From: Bacteroides sp.
GTDB taxonomy: Bacteria > Bacteroidota > Bacteroidia > Bacteroidales > Muribaculaceae
Assembly (NCBI GenBank): GCA_014802325.1
Contig: JAAVCK010000010.1
Span: forward strand, 176,899 to 240,898
Direction of reading: 5' to 3'
DNA: 64,000 bases
In this document: positions 48,208 to 58,776 of the stretch, in pieces
Layout of the letters: every line of letters begins with the position of its first letter
How positions within the stretch are numbered: the stretch's first letter is position 1
The notes under the pieces: generated by a model
Told to the model about the DNA's origin: nothing
Seen by the model: only the letters and a program-made list of their open reading frames with translations
The model's database searches: none
Translations under genes and position numbers: made by a program

Positions 48208-48648
48208 ATGAAGAAATTATTATTGATTCTATCACTTATATTTATTGTTTGTATTAATACTCATGCTCAACAATACAAAAATATTGAGAAGTTTAGAAAC
48301 GAGAAACTTGGAATATTTCACACGATCAAGAGCGGCGATTTAGTTCCATTCGGGCATTTCCTTTCGTTTGATAATTATACAAATAATAATATCAGGGTGA
48401 CTTATAAAGTTACCGTACGCGTGATATTGAAAAAGAAATCCACTTTCAGGGATTTTACATACACTAAGACGACTTACATAAATCCTAAATCTTCCAATGT
48501 AGATCATTTTATTGAGGATGCAATTATGGACTTTATGAATAGAAATAGTGATGATATTTATTATGAGAATTACTGTTCGTTGATGCTCCGAGATTTTGAA
48601 CTAATTAATTTCGGAGTAGAAAAGAAAAATTATGAGACCTCCTATTGA
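48208..48648 (+). CDS. Hypothetical secreted protein
   Basis: 146 residues from ATG 48208 (MKKLLLILSLIFIVCINTHA), with a signal peptide ending at THA. The mature region is Lys/Asn/Tyr-rich and mixed alpha/beta with no recognisable domain. It follows the zinc-finger protein by 9 bp, so they are probably co-expressed. Low GC content as its neighbour. Confidence 0.65.
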   Translation: MKKLLLILSLIFIVCINTHAQQYKNIEKFRNEKLGIFHTIKSGDLVPFGHFLSFDNYTNNNIRVTYKVTVRVILKKKSTFRDFTYTKTTYINPKSSNVDHFIEDAIMDFMNRNSDDIYYENYCSLMLRDFELINFGVEKKNYETSY

Positions 48649-48673
48649 AGTCTTCTAATATTGTAATCTAAGA

Positions 48674-48737
48674 ATTGTGAGATATAGAAAATCATGGCAA
48701 CAGATAATAGTAATCATGGTTTTCTATATCTCACAAT
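48674..48737. repeat. 23-bp inverted repeat
   Basis: Arms 48674-48696 and 48715-48737 match at 22 of 23 positions (the exception can form a G-U pair) around an 18-nt loop. Directly after the two-gene secreted-protein unit. No T-run follows, so it may be a processing or protective stem, or a mobile-element end, rather than a classic terminator. Confidence 0.6.
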
Positions 48738-48788
48738 AGGGGAGCGCCTATAAATATAAGGAGTAGCGTGAGTGATTTCCTGAATAAT

Positions 48789-48905
48789 ATGACGAAAATT
48801 TACTTATACAATACAAGGAAATTCCTATTTTATGTTGGTGTACAATCTCCTATTGATTTGGATTTGGCGGAGAGTTTGTTTTGTCATCCGGGAGGTATCC
48901 TTTAA
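48789..48905 (+). CDS. Possible 38-residue small protein
   Basis: MTKIYLYNTRKFLFYVGV begins a 38-residue frame ending HPGGIL. No signal peptide, no recognised family; could be a chance ORF or gene remnant in AT-rich DNA. Confidence 0.2.
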   Translation: MTKIYLYNTRKFLFYVGVQSPIDLDLAESLFCHPGGIL

Positions 48906-48939
48906 CAAATATTATAAGGGTTGGGGAGGAAAAAAGTGT

Positions 48940-48947
48940 TAACTTTG
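48940..48947 (+). promoter_or_regulatory. -7 box of the DUF2723 gene
   Basis: TAACTTTG, 28 bp before the ATG at 48976; no good -33 element. It excludes much of the longer TTG-initiated frame from 48952 only weakly, but favours the ATG. Confidence 0.5.
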
Positions 48948-48975
48948 TGGCTTGAATTCACAGTTGCAACTGAAT

Positions 48976-51900
48976 ATGAAAAAATACAACCTCATCAATA
49001 ACAGCCTGGGCTGGGTATGCTTCCTTGTGGCGGCCGTCACCTATATGCTCACTCTTGAGCCTACGGCAAGTTTCTGGGATTGTCCCGAGTTTATTGCGCA
49101 AGGTTTCAAACTTGAAGTAGGTCACCCGCCGGGCAACCCGATCTTCATGCTTGCAGCCCGCTTCTTCGTCAACTTCGCCGGTGGCGATGTGACACGTGTG
49201 GCGCTGATGGTCAACGCTATGTCGGGACTGCTCTCGGCCGGTACGATACTGCTGCTTTTCTGGACCATCACCCATCTCGTAAAGCGACTTGTGGTGAAAG
49301 ATGATGCCACAGAGGTGTCGCTCACAAAGATGCTCGTGATCTTCGGGTCAGGACTGTGCGGCGCGCTGGTCTACACGTGGAGCGACACGTTTTGGTTCTC
49401 GGCCGTAGAGGGTGAGGTCTATGCCTTCTCGTCGTTTTGCACAGCGCTGGTGTTCTGGCTGATACTCAAGTGGGAAGACCGTGCGTCGGAGCCACATAGC
49501 GATAAATATCTGGTGCTGATAGCATATGTGATAGGTATATCTATAGCCGTGCATCTGCTCAACCTGCTGTGTATTCCCGCCATAGGCCTTGTGATATATT
49601 ACCGACTCTACAATCACACGACTGCCAAGGGGTCGCTCATAGCGCTCTGTATCTCGGCCGTGGTGGTCGGCCTGATACTCTACGGACTCGTGCCGGGCTT
49701 TATCGAGGTGGCGCAGTATTTCGAGCTGTTTGCCGTCAACGTGGTTGGTATGTCGTTCAACACCGGTGTGCTGCTATATGCCATAGCAGCGGTAGCGGCT
49801 TTCGTGTGGGCCATACGCGAGCTTTATGTGCAGCGCAGCATCAAGCGTGTGCGCTGGTCAGTGGCAGTGGCTGTGCTGATGTCGGGTATACCTTTCATAG
49901 GCGAGAGTCTGATAATACCGGTGCTCTTCATGGCAGCCGTAGCGGCATATCTGTGGTTTGCGCCCAAACTCCCGGTAAGAATACTCAACCTCATAGTGAC
50001 AGGTATATTCGTGATATTTATAGGATATTCATCATATGCCCTTCTGCTCATACGCTCCACGGCCAATCCGCCCATGAATCAGAACGCGCCCGACAATGTG
50101 TTCTCGCTGGCATCGTATCTCAACCGTGAGCAATATGGCGAGCGTCCGCTCTTCTACGGTCAGACTCTCAACTCGGGTGTGGTGTATAAGGTGGACAATT
50201 CCATGAACACGTCGCCCGTCTACTCACCCGGCGCACCCATCTATGCCAAGCAGGTCAAGACTTCGCCCGATGATCCTGACCGCTATGTGGTGACGGGATA
50301 TAAGAAAAACTATACTCTCAATCCGGAGCTCAATATGCTCTTCCCGCGTATCTACAACGGGCCTCATTCAGCGGCCTACCGCGAGTGGACCGGTATGAAA
50401 GGTGTGCCTACGACGGTATATCCTTATGTGGATTCTGACGGCGAGCCGCTCACACAGTATTCCGACGTGAAGCTCAAGCCTACTATGGGTGAAAACCTTG
50501 ACTTCTTCCTGGTATATCAGCTCAATCATATGTATTGGCGCTACTTCATGTGGAACTTCGCCGGCCGTCAGAACGATATTCAGGGCAACGGAGAGGTGAA
50601 CCACGGCAACTGGATATCAGGCATACCGTTTATCGATAATCCACGTCTGGGCGACCAGAGCCTGCTGCCCTACAACGAGGGCGAAGGCAACAAGGGCCAC
50701 AACGTGTTCTACATGCTCCCGCTCCTTATGGGTATAATCGGCTTGCTGTGGCAGGCGTTTACCTCCAAGCGCGGTATCGAGCAGTTCTGGGTGATATTTT
50801 TCCTCTTCTTCATGACCGGTATAGCCATAGTGCTTTACCTCAATCAGACACCCTCGCAGCCCCGTGAGCGCGACTATGCCTTTGCCGGGTCATTCAACGC
50901 CTTCTCCATCTGGGTAGGTATGGGCGTGGCCGGCTTGTGGGCGTCGATCCGCTATCTTGCGGCCATGAAGCGCGGCGGAGGCAAGAAGCCCGAGGCTACC
51001 GAAGGCCCTGCCGACGATGCCACTCCGGCGCAGGAACGTCTATCGCTCCTTACGGCCGTGATGTGCTGTCTGGTGGGCTTGTTTGTGCCGCTGCAGATGG
51101 TGTCGCAGACATGGGACGATCATGACCGCTCGGGTCGCACCACCGCACGCGACTTCGGTATGAACTATCTCGATTCGGTAGATGAAAACGGTATCATATT
51201 CACCAACGGCGACAACGATACATTCCCCCTGTGGTATGCGCAGGAGGTAGAGGGCTATCGCACTGACGTGAAGGTGGTCAACCTGTCGTATCTTACCACT
51301 GACTGGTATGCCGATCAGGTGAAGCATCCGTCGTATGACGCTCCGGCCATCGATACCCAGGCACGCGAAGAAGACTATGCCTATGACCGTCTGCAATTCA
51401 GCTACTTCGACGTAGAGCCGGATACTGCTCTGACCAACGTGTATTATTCGCTGGCTCAGCTCTATGATGCCAAGTCGACTCAAAACCGCTGGAATATGCC
51501 CATGATGAAGCATCCGCGTGTGTTTATACCCGTCGACGCTGAGGCTGCCGTAGAGGCCGGCCGCATTACTCCCGACGAAAAAGATCTGGCCGAAAATGCC
51601 ATAATAGTGGATCTCATGGCTGATCCGGAAGCCGCGCGCCACGGCGGACTTACACTCTCGCAGACACTCTCGCTCGACATGCTGGCCACGTCGCTCAAAA
51701 ACGGTTGGAACCGTCCCGTGTATTTCGCCTCCACTGTCGGACCGGAATATTACGTGGGTCTGCAGCCCTACCTCGCATCTACCGGTATGGCTTATGAGGT
51801 GACACCGTTTATCCACCCCGAGAACGACGATACGCATATCGAGGCCGTGAATACCGATAAGGCATATCGCAACGTGACCGAGAAATTCCGTTGGGGAGGT

Positions 51901-52473
51901 CTTGACAGCGGCAAGGATATATATCTTGACGAGACGGTGCGCCGCATGGTGTCGTCGACCCGCATGTACATACTCAATCTCGCTACCGCGCTTATCAACG
52001 AGGCCGTGGTGGCCGAACGTGTCGACTCGACCGGATATACCGAAGCCGAGCGCCGCGAACTGGCCGAATTCAAGGCCGACCGCTATGCCAAGGCCGCTGA
52101 AGTGATAGAGCTGATGGAGGAGAAGCTGCCTGCCAAGGTGGCGCCATACTCCGCGCAGGTGCCCCAGCAGATAGCCGGACTCTACTCGCGTCTGGCGCTT
52201 GTGACCGGTAATAAGGAATATGCCGAAAAGGCACGCACCATGCTTGAGAACGAGCTGCGCTTCTACACTCGCAATCTGCTCTACTATCAGAGCCTCAGTC
52301 CGTCGCAATACGCCACACTTCCGCTCACCGACCGCTATATAGAGGTGTACTACATCATCACTCTGCTCCAGGATCTGGCCGATGCAGGTGGCGATGCCGA
52401 GGCTATCGTGCGCGAGATGGAGGCTGCCGGTGTAGACTTCAGCCGTATCACCGCGGCTCTTGAAAATCAGTAA
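48976..52473 (+). CDS. DUF2723 large membrane protein
   Basis: 1165 residues from ATG 48976 (MKKYNLINNSLGWVCFLV). About eleven or twelve membrane helices in the first 700 residues, with the family motif ASFWDCPEFIAQGFKLEVGH near residue 35, which resembles the acidic loop of PMT/GT-C glycosyltransferases. The last 450 residues are soluble and include tetratricopeptide-like helices. Function unproven; a glycosyl or O-mannosyl transferase role is suggested by fold only. Confidence 0.85.
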   Translation: MKKYNLINNSLGWVCFLVAAVTYMLTLEPTASFWDCPEFIAQGFKLEVGHPPGNPIFMLAARFFVNFAGGDVTRVALMVNAMSGLLSAGTILLLFWTITHLVKRLVVKDDATEVSLTKMLVIFGSGLCGALVYTWSDTFWFSAVEGEVYAFSSFCTALVFWLILKWEDRASEPHSDKYLVLIAYVIGISIAVHLLNLLCIPAIGLVIYYRLYNHTTAKGSLIALCISAVVVGLILYGLVPGFIEVAQYFELFAVNVVGMSFNTGVLLYAIAAVAAFVWAIRELYVQRSIKRVRWSVAVAVLMSGIPFIGESLIIPVLFMAAVAAYLWFAPKLPVRILNLIVTGIFVIFIGYSSYALLLIRSTANPPMNQNAPDNVFSLASYLNREQYGERPLFYGQTLNSGVVYKVDNSMNTSPVYSPGAPIYAKQVKTSPDDPDRYVVTGYKKNYTLNPELNMLFPRIYNGPHSAAYREWTGMKGVPTTVYPYVDSDGEPLTQYSDVKLKPTMGENLDFFLVYQLNHMYWRYFMWNFAGRQNDIQGNGEVNHGNWISGIPFIDNPRLGDQSLLPYNEGEGNKGHNVFYMLPLLMGIIGLLWQAFTSKRGIEQFWVIFFLFFMTGIAIVLYLNQTPSQPRERDYAFAGSFNAFSIWVGMGVAGLWASIRYLAAMKRGGGKKPEATEGPADDATPAQERLSLLTAVMCCLVGLFVPLQMVSQTWDDHDRSGRTTARDFGMNYLDSVDENGIIFTNGDNDTFPLWYAQEVEGYRTDVKVVNLSYLTTDWYADQVKHPSYDAPAIDTQAREEDYAYDRLQFSYFDVEPDTALTNVYYSLAQLYDAKSTQNRWNMPMMKHPRVFIPVDAEAAVEAGRITPDEKDLAENAIIVDLMADPEAARHGGLTLSQTLSLDMLATSLKNGWNRPVYFASTVGPEYYVGLQPYLASTGMAYEVTPFIHPENDDTHIEAVNTDKAYRNVTEKFRWGGLDSGKDIYLDETVRRMVSSTRMYILNLATALINEAVVAERVDSTGYTEAERRELAEFKADRYAKAAEVIELMEEKLPAKVAPYSAQVPQQIAGLYSRLALVTGNKEYAEKARTMLENELRFYTRNLLYYQSLSPSQYATLPLTDRYIEVYYIITLLQDLADAGGDAEAIVREMEAAGVDFSRITAALENQ

Positions 52474-52502
52474 TCGCTCACCGGCTTTCACTGCGCCCGC
52501 AC

Positions 52503-53120
52503 ATGCTTATCGAACGCCCGCCACTCCTTTACCGACTGCTTTTTCCCGAGGCATACTGGCGGGTGAAGCGTAAGGGGCGCAAGGTGGTGTTTCTCACCTT
52601 CGATGATGGCCCTATACCCGAAGAAACGCCATGGGTGCTCGATACGCTCGACCGCTATGGCATTAAAGCCACTTTTTTTCTCGTAGGCGACAATGTGCGC
52701 CGCTACCCCGAATTGTTTGAGGAGATAAAGCGGCGCGGTCACTCCTGGGGCAATCACTCCATGCACCACCTTCAGGGATTCAAGGAGGATTCAAAGGTGT
52801 ATTACCGTGACATTATCGAAGCTGACCGGCTCATCGGCAGTGTGCTCTTCCGGCCACCCCACGGCATAATGCGTTGGCGGCAGGCCAAGGCCATCAAGAA
52901 GCATTTCAATATTGTGATGTATGACCTGGTGACGCGCGACTACTCGCGCAATCTGTCACCCCAGCAGGTGCTCGCCAATGTGAAGCGTTATGCACGCAAT
53001 GGTTCTATCATAGTATTTCATGATTCGCTCAAGGCGTCGCGCAACATGCGCTATGCGTTGCCGCGCGCTATCGAGTGGCTGAAATCACGCGGATATGAGT
53101 TCGACCGTCTCCCCATGTGA
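52503..53120 (+). CDS. Polysaccharide deacetylase (NodB domain)
   Basis: 205 residues, no signal peptide. All NodB motifs are seen: TFDDGP (motif 1), GNHSMHH (metal histidines), RPPHG, and VFHDS at the end. Members remove acetyl groups from peptidoglycan or other N-acetyl sugars; target unknown. 29 bp after DUF2723 and overlapping queG by 26 bp. Confidence 0.9.
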   Translation: MLIERPPLLYRLLFPEAYWRVKRKGRKVVFLTFDDGPIPEETPWVLDTLDRYGIKATFFLVGDNVRRYPELFEEIKRRGHSWGNHSMHHLQGFKEDSKVYYRDIIEADRLIGSVLFRPPHGIMRWRQAKAIKKHFNIVMYDLVTRDYSRNLSPQQVLANVKRYARNGSIIVFHDSLKASRNMRYALPRAIEWLKSRGYEFDRLPM

Positions 53121-54036
53121 TGCCACCGCTCTGCTCGGCTCGCTGATGAAAAGTGCCGGTGCTGTGGCATGGGGCGTATCGCAGGCCGGCGATGTGTCAA
53201 GTGTAGCCCGTGAGGCCTACCTGTCGTTTATCGCAGCCGGCCATCATGCCGATATGGACTATCTGGCACGAAATCTTGAGGCACGGTTCACCACATCGCT
53301 CATTCTGTCCGGCGCCCGCAGCATCATTTCCGCCGCATTTGCCTATCCCGACGCTCCGCCACCGTGCTCGCCCCGCCATCCCCGCTGGGCGGCTTATGCT
53401 CTGGGCGATGATTATCATGAAGTGATCAGACGCCGTCTTTCTACGGTGGCTGCGGAAATAGACAGGATGCTTGGCTCGGTATCACGCGTGTGTGTCGACA
53501 CAGCCCCCGTCATGGAGCGCTATCGTGCCGTTAAGGCCGGAGTGGGTTTCCGCGGGCGCAATGGTATGGTTATAGTGCCCGGCGTAGGCGCAAGGGTTTT
53601 TCTTGCCGAGATATTCACCACTGCGGAGCTGCCGGCGTCAGAGCCTTGTGCCGAAGAAATCGCGTGTGCCGACTGCGGCCGCTGTGTGGCCTCATGCCCT
53701 GGTCACGCGCTGCAGGGCGACGGGACGCTTGATGCCCGGCGCTGCCTGTCGTATCTCACCATAGAGCATCGCGGCGACCTACCGCCCGATACACCGGCTT
53801 CGGGTTACGTGTATGGCTGCGATATTTGTCGGCTTGTGTGTCCACATGAATATGCTGCCTTTTCCGCCGTACTCCCCGAGTTTCAGCCCCGTGAAACGAT
53901 ACTGTCGCTTACGGTCGACGATATATCGCGTCTTACCCCGGAAGACTTCTCGACTATCTTCCGCAAGAGTGCCGTGAAGCGCACTAAGCTGTTAGGACTG
54001 CTTAGAAATGTTAAATTATTGTTAAAAAACGGGTGA
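53095..54036 (+). CDS. queG: Epoxyqueuosine reductase
   Basis: 313 residues. Cobalamin-dependent last step of queuosine synthesis on tRNA. Two 4Fe-4S motifs: CADCGRCVASCP (near 196-207) and CDICRLVCP (near 243-251). The N-terminal corrinoid domain carries GRNGMVIVPGVGARVFLAE. The ATG lies within the end of the deacetylase gene. Confidence 0.94.
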   Translation: MSSTVSPCDATALLGSLMKSAGAVAWGVSQAGDVSSVAREAYLSFIAAGHHADMDYLARNLEARFTTSLILSGARSIISAAFAYPDAPPPCSPRHPRWAAYALGDDYHEVIRRRLSTVAAEIDRMLGSVSRVCVDTAPVMERYRAVKAGVGFRGRNGMVIVPGVGARVFLAEIFTTAELPASEPCAEEIACADCGRCVASCPGHALQGDGTLDARRCLSYLTIEHRGDLPPDTPASGYVYGCDICRLVCPHEYAAFSAVLPEFQPRETILSLTVDDISRLTPEDFSTIFRKSAVKRTKLLGLLRNVKLLLKNG

Positions 54037-54094
54037 TTTCGAGATTGTCGCAACATTGTGTTACGGATGTAACGCGATTGTAACATTGTCATCT

Positions 54095-54266
54095 TACTTT
54101 TGCATCAGAAACAAATAACGTTACTTTCATGTAACGGCAAGATATTATCTGAACCATACAAAAGAAGACATAGTTGCAAAATTAGATAAAGAATCTCATA
54201 AATTATTCAAGAAACATCTATAACTCCTATCAAGAAGACGGTCGCTGAGAAGCGGCCGTCTTTCTT
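54095..54266 (+). ncRNA. Candidate small RNA between queG and lysS
   Basis: TACTTTTG box at 54095-54102, a hairpin GTTACTTTCATGTAAC (54119-54134) and an A-rich body ending in a 12-bp terminator stem (54235-54246 with 54251-54262, loop GAGA, one G-U) and TTTCTT. About 160 nt with no ORF. Repeats of GTTAC..GTAAC also occur at 54060-54085. -33 element weak. Confidence 0.45.
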
Positions 54267-54346
54267 GCGTATACGTCGGCGCTGCCGCGTGATTTCGTAA
54301 CTTAGCGTCAGTGTGAGGATTGATTAACGTAGTTTTACACATAAAG

Positions 54347-54378
54347 TTTGACGGTTTGATGCCGATTGATTACCTTTG
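54347..54378 (+). promoter_or_regulatory. Promoter of lysS
   Basis: TTTG (54347-54350), 20 bp, TACCTTTG (54371-54378): full consensus. The roughly 75-nt leader has a hairpin GGTGTGCC/GGCGCACC (54391-54413). Confidence 0.8.
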
Positions 54379-54458
54379 CAGGTGCATGAGGTGTGCCTGC
54401 TAATAGGCGCACCCTCTGAAATGGAATATATTAACAACGTAACCATACTGAAAAAGAT

Positions 54459-56207
54459 ATGAATATACTTGACCTGAGCGAACAGGAAATAGTGCGCCGC
54501 GGCAGTCTCGACGAGATGCGTAAGCGCGGCATCGACCCCTATCCCGCAGCCGAATATGAGGTGACGGGCTACAGCGACGAAATCATCGACACGTTCATCG
54601 ACGACGCCCCGCAGCGTGAGGTGTCGGTGGCCGGACGTATCATGGGTCGCCGTATCATGGGTAAAGCATCATTCCTCGAACTTCAGGACTCACGCGGACG
54701 CATTCAGGTGTATATAAGCCGCGATGATCTCTGTCCGGGCGAGGATAAGGATCTATATAATGTAGTGTTCAAGAAGCTGCTTGACATAGGCGACTTCGTG
54801 GGAGTGAAGGGATTCGTGTTCCGCACTCAGATGGGCGAGATCACCATTCACGCCCGTGAGCTTACGGTGCTTGCCAAGTCGCTGCGCCCGCTGCCGGTAG
54901 TGAAGGTGAAAGACGGTGTGACCTACGACGCATTCGACGATCCCGAACTGCGCTACCGCCGCCGCTACGTCGATCTTGTGGTCAACGATGGCGTGAAAGA
55001 TATCTTCATCAAGCGCACCAAGGTGTTCAACTCCATGCGCCAGTTCTTCAATGAAGCCGGATATATGGAAGTAGAGACACCGATACTCCAGTCGATAGCC
55101 GGAGGTGCATCGGCCCGTCCGTTTATCACCCACCACAATTCGCTCGACATCGACCTGTACATGCGTATCGCCACTGAGCTTTATCTGAAGCGACTGATCG
55201 TGGGTGGATTTGAAGGCGTGTATGAGATAGGCAAGAACTTCCGCAACGAAGGTATGGACCGCACCCACAACCCCGAATTTACCTGCATGGAGATCTATGT
55301 GGCCTATAAGGACTATAACTGGATGATGGACTTCACCGAGCGACTGCTCGAAAAGATATGCATGGACGTCAACGGCACCACCGAGGTGAAAGTGGGCGAC
55401 AATGTGATCAGCTTCAAGGCGCCGTTTAAGCGAGTGCCCATCCTTCAGGCCATCAAGGATCATACCGGCATCGACGTGTCGGGCATGGACGAGGAGCAGC
55501 TCCGCGCCACAGCGCGCGATCTCGGTATAGAGGTCGACGACACTATGGGCAAGGGCAAGCTCATCGACGAGATATTCGGCGAAAAGTGCGAGGGCCAATA
55601 TATCCAGCCTACATTTATCACCGACTATCCCATTGAGATGTCGCCCCTTACCAAGCGTCACCGCGACAATCCCGACCTGACCGAGCGCTTCGAGCTGATG
55701 GTCAACGGTAAGGAACTTTGCAACGCATACTCCGAGCTCAACGATCCGATCGACCAGTATGAGCGCTTCGTAGAGCAGATGCGACTCAGCGAGAAGGGCG
55801 ACGACGAGGCCATGATCATCGACCACGACTTCATCCGCTCGCTCGAATACGGCATGCCCCCCACATCGGGTATGGGCATGGGTATGGACCGCCTCGTGAT
55901 GCTTATGACCGGCCAGCCCACCATTCAGGAAGTGCTTTTCTTCCCGCAGATGCGCCCCGAAAAAGTGCAGAAGCGCGACAAGGAAGAAGCCTTCACCGCC
56001 CTTGGTGTGGCATCCGAATGGGTGGCGCCTCTCTACAAGGCCGGTATCAATACCGTAGAGCAGCTCGCCGGAGTGACTTCGGCCGGCAAACTGTTTCAGG
56101 ACCTCTGCGGCATCAACAAGAAATTCAAGCTCGAACTTCAGAATCCACGCCAGGACCAGGTGGCCGAATGGATAGCCGAGGCTGTCAAGCTTTATCCTAA
56201 AGAATAA
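54459..56207 (+). CDS. lysS: Lysyl-tRNA synthetase, class II
   Basis: 582 residues. OB-fold anticodon domain (about 55-150) then class II core: motif 2 [20 protein letters not shown] and motif 3 [13 protein letters not shown]. The ~75-residue extension after motif 3 ([20 protein letters not shown] onward) is longer than the E. coli enzyme and contains a possible helix-hairpin-helix; similar tails occur in Bacteroidetes. First gene of lysS-gpsA-pgi. Confidence 0.97.
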   Translation: MNILDLSEQEIVRRGSLDEMRKRGIDPYPAAEYEVTGYSDEIIDTFIDDAPQREVSVAGRIMGRRIMGKASFLELQDSRGRIQVYISRDDLCPGEDKDLYNVVFKKLLDIGDFVGVKGFVFRTQMGEITIHARELTVLAKSLRPLPVVKVKDGVTYDAFDDPELRYRRRYVDLVVNDGVKDIFIKRTKVFNSMRQFFNEAGYMEVETPILQSIAGGASARPFITHHNSLDIDLYMRIATELYLKRLIVGGFEGVYEIGKNFRNEGMDRTHNPEFTCMEIYVAYKDYNWMMDFTERLLEKICMDVNGTTEVKVGDNVISFKAPFKRVPILQAIKDHTGIDVSGMDEEQLRATARDLGIEVDDTMGKGKLIDEIFGEKCEGQYIQPTFITDYPIEMSPLTKRHRDNPDLTERFELMVNGKELCNAYSELNDPIDQYERFVEQMRLSEKGDDEAMIIDHDFIRSLEYGMPPTSGMGMGMDRLVMLMTGQPTIQEVLFFPQMRPEKVQKRDKEEAFTALGVASEWVAPLYKAGINTVEQLAGVTSAGKLFQDLCGINKKFKLELQNPRQDQVAEWIAEAVKLYPKE

Positions 56208-56212
56208 TTACA

Positions 56213-57208
56213 ATGAGTATCTCACGCTCAATAGCCGTGATGGGTGGGGGCAGTTGGGCCACAGCGCTGGCCAAACTGCTGCTCAACAACTGCGATCGCA
56301 TCCACTGGTATATGCGCCGCGATGACCGCATAGAAGACTTCAAACGTTTCGGTCATAATCCGGCATATCTTACCGACGTGGAGTTTGACGTATCGCGCAT
56401 CGACTTCTCAAGCGACATCAACAAGGTGTGCGCCGAGTCCGACGTGCTTCTGCTCGTCATGCCCTCGCCGTATTTCAAAAGCCATATCGAAAAAATCACC
56501 ACCGACATTTCCGGCAAGACCATCGTGTCGGCGGTGAAAGGCATCGTACCCGACGAAAATCAGATAGTATCCGACTTCATGACCGATCATTTCGGCGTAG
56601 ATCCCGAGCGTGTGCTTGTGGTGTCGGGTCCGTGCCACGCCGAAGAAGTGGCGTTGGGTCGCCCGAGTTTCCTCACCGTAGGATGCCATAACGCGCAGAA
56701 TGCCGAAGAATTCGGAAGCAAACTCGCCGGACGCAACACCCGCACCATCACCTCTACCGACGTGGAGGGAATAGAATACGCCGCCGTGCTCAAAAATGTC
56801 TATTCCATAGCCGCCGGCATAGTCCACGGCATGAAAGGAGGCGACAACTTCCTGGCCATGCTCGTGTCAAATGCCATACGCGAGATGGAGCGGTTTGTTG
56901 ACACGGTATGTCCCCGCCCGCGCTGTATATGCGACTCCGTATATCTCGGCGACCTGCTCGTGACGGCCTACTCGCGCTTCTCGCGCAACCATAACTTCGG
57001 CTCAATCATCGGCAAAGGCTACTCCGTGGCTACCGCCCGTATGGAGATGGAGCAGACGGCCGAAGGATATTACGGCACACGATGCATGCACGAGATCAAC
57101 AAACGCTATAATGTAGATATGCCCATACTTGAAGCCGTGTACGACATACTCTACTGCCGCGCCAAGGCCGAACGCGCCATCCGTGCGCTCGGCGCCACAT
57201 TTATTTGA
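56213..57208 (+). CDS. gpsA: Glycerol-3-phosphate dehydrogenase [NAD(P)+]
   Basis: 331 residues. [13 protein letters not shown] (NAD loop), [16 protein letters not shown], and [13 protein letters not shown] are the GpsA signature. Makes glycerol 3-phosphate for phospholipids from DHAP. 5 bp after lysS. Confidence 0.95.
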   Translation: MSISRSIAVMGGGSWATALAKLLLNNCDRIHWYMRRDDRIEDFKRFGHNPAYLTDVEFDVSRIDFSSDINKVCAESDVLLLVMPSPYFKSHIEKITTDISGKTIVSAVKGIVPDENQIVSDFMTDHFGVDPERVLVVSGPCHAEEVALGRPSFLTVGCHNAQNAEEFGSKLAGRNTRTITSTDVEGIEYAAVLKNVYSIAAGIVHGMKGGDNFLAMLVSNAIREMERFVDTVCPRPRCICDSVYLGDLLVTAYSRFSRNHNFGSIIGKGYSVATARMEMEQTAEGYYGTRCMHEINKRYNVDMPILEAVYDILYCRAKAERAIRALGATFI

Positions 57209-57243
57209 CATCTAATATATTCCAAACCTCATACTTAAATCTC

Positions 57244-58584
57244 ATGAAACAGATCAGAGTAGACATCGATAATGTCAAGGCTTTTTTAGGCCAGGATGCA
57301 GTCACCAATCTCGAACATGCCGGAGCCGACGCCCTCGACAAAGTTATGAACGCTACCGCCGAAGGCAATGATTTCCTCGGCTGGGTGGAACTCCCCACCG
57401 AAACCACCGATGCTCACCTCGACGACATCATCGCCACGGCCGAACAGCTCCGCGCCGACTGCGATACGGTAGTGGCCATCGGTATCGGCGGTTCATATCT
57501 CGGCGCTAAAGCTGTGATCGAAGCCCTCTCAAGCAATTTTGAAAGCCTCCGTCCCGGTGTAGCCGGTGATCCTCAGGTGCTTTTTGCCGGTCAGAATATC
57601 GGCGAAGACTATCTCTGGGAACTTCAGGACTATCTCAAGGACAAGCGTTTCGGCATCATCGTAATATCCAAGTCGGGCACCACCACCGAACCCGCCATCG
57701 CATTCCGCCTGCTCAAGGAGCAGCTTGAGCGTCAGCTCGGCCTCGACGAAGCCCGCAAACGCATCGTGGCCATTACCGACGAAAAGCGCGGCGCCCTCCG
57801 CTCGCTGGCTACCGAAGAAGGCTACAAGACTTTCGTGATAGCCGATAACGTAGGCGGACGCTTCTCGGTGCTCTCGCCCGTAGGTCTCCTCCCCATCGCA
57901 GTGGCCGGCTACAACGTGCGCGCCCTTATCGACGGTGCTGTGGAAATGGAGAAAGCCACTGCTGCCGCTTCAGAGACCAACGAGGCTCTCAACTATGCCA
58001 TTGCCCGCAACGCTCTCTACAATGCCGGCAAGAAGATCGAGATACTCGTCAACTATAATCCCAAACTCCACTATTTCGGTGAATGGTGGAAGCAGCTCTA
58101 CGGCGAAAGCGAAGGTAAGGATCACAAGGGTATCTTCCCCGCCGCTGTCGACTTCTCTACCGACCTTCACTCGATGGGTCAGTGGATTCAGGACGGTGAA
58201 CGCACCATCTTTGAGACCGTAATCTCTGTGGAAGAAACCCGTTATGAGAAGGTAATCCCCACCGACGAGGCCAACCTTGACGGTCTGAACTACATAGCCG
58301 GAAAGCGCATCGACCAGGTCAACAAGATGGCCGAACTCGGCACACGTCTGGCTCACATTGACGGTGGTGTACCCAACATCCGCATCTCGCTCCCCGCTCT
58401 TGAAGAGAAATACCTCGGCCAGCTTATCTACTTCTTTGAAAAGGCCTGCGGTATCAGCGGATACATGCTCGGTGTCAATCCCTTCAATCAGCCCGGTGTG
58501 GAGGCATACAAGAAAAACATGTTTGCCCTCCTTGAGAAGCCCGGTTATGAAGAAGCTACCGCCGCCATCAAGCAGCGCCTCTGA
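57244..58584 (+). CDS. pgi: Glucose-6-phosphate isomerase
   Basis: 446 residues from ATG 57244 ([16 protein letters not shown]); the frame opens upstream at a TTG. The short bacterial PGI type. [13 protein letters not shown] and [16 protein letters not shown] hold the sugar-phosphate loop, and [13 protein letters not shown] is at the C terminus. Last gene before a strong terminator. Confidence 0.96.
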   Translation: MKQIRVDIDNVKAFLGQDAVTNLEHAGADALDKVMNATAEGNDFLGWVELPTETTDAHLDDIIATAEQLRADCDTVVAIGIGGSYLGAKAVIEALSSNFESLRPGVAGDPQVLFAGQNIGEDYLWELQDYLKDKRFGIIVISKSGTTTEPAIAFRLLKEQLERQLGLDEARKRIVAITDEKRGALRSLATEEGYKTFVIADNVGGRFSVLSPVGLLPIAVAGYNVRALIDGAVEMEKATAAASETNEALNYAIARNALYNAGKKIEILVNYNPKLHYFGEWWKQLYGESEGKDHKGIFPAAVDFSTDLHSMGQWIQDGERTIFETVISVEETRYEKVIPTDEANLDGLNYIAGKRIDQVNKMAELGTRLAHIDGGVPNIRISLPALEEKYLGQLIYFFEKACGISGYMLGVNPFNQPGVEAYKKNMFALLEKPGYEEATAAIKQRL

Positions 58585-58617
58585 TTTCACCCTGTCACTT
58601 ACATAATCCGATATATT

Positions 58618-58656
58618 ATCAGGACGAGCAGCCGCCACGACACTGCTCGTCCTGAT
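58618..58656 (+). terminator. Terminator of lysS-gpsA-pgi
   Basis: Perfect 14-bp stem ATCAGGACGAGCAG/CTGCTCGTCCTGAT, 11-nt loop, then TGCTTTT. Confidence 0.88.
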
Positions 58657-58729
58657 TGCTTTTAGCACGGTGATTTCCGCGGCACTGATGGCTTATTATG
58701 AAATCACGCGAAAAAAACTTATATAAAAA

Positions 58730-58761
58730 TTTGCATAGTTAAAAAAATCGCACTACCTTTG
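58730..58761 (+). promoter_or_regulatory. Promoter of tRNA-Ala
   Basis: TTTG (58730-58733), 20 bp, TACCTTTG (58754-58761): full consensus, 15 bp before the tRNA. Confidence 0.85.
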
Positions 58762-58776
58762 CCAATGCAAAACCAA

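Noticed and set aside
51040..52491. 483-codon open frame antisense to the DUF2723 gene
   Set aside because: Shadow ORF; the sense protein matches a known family over its full length.
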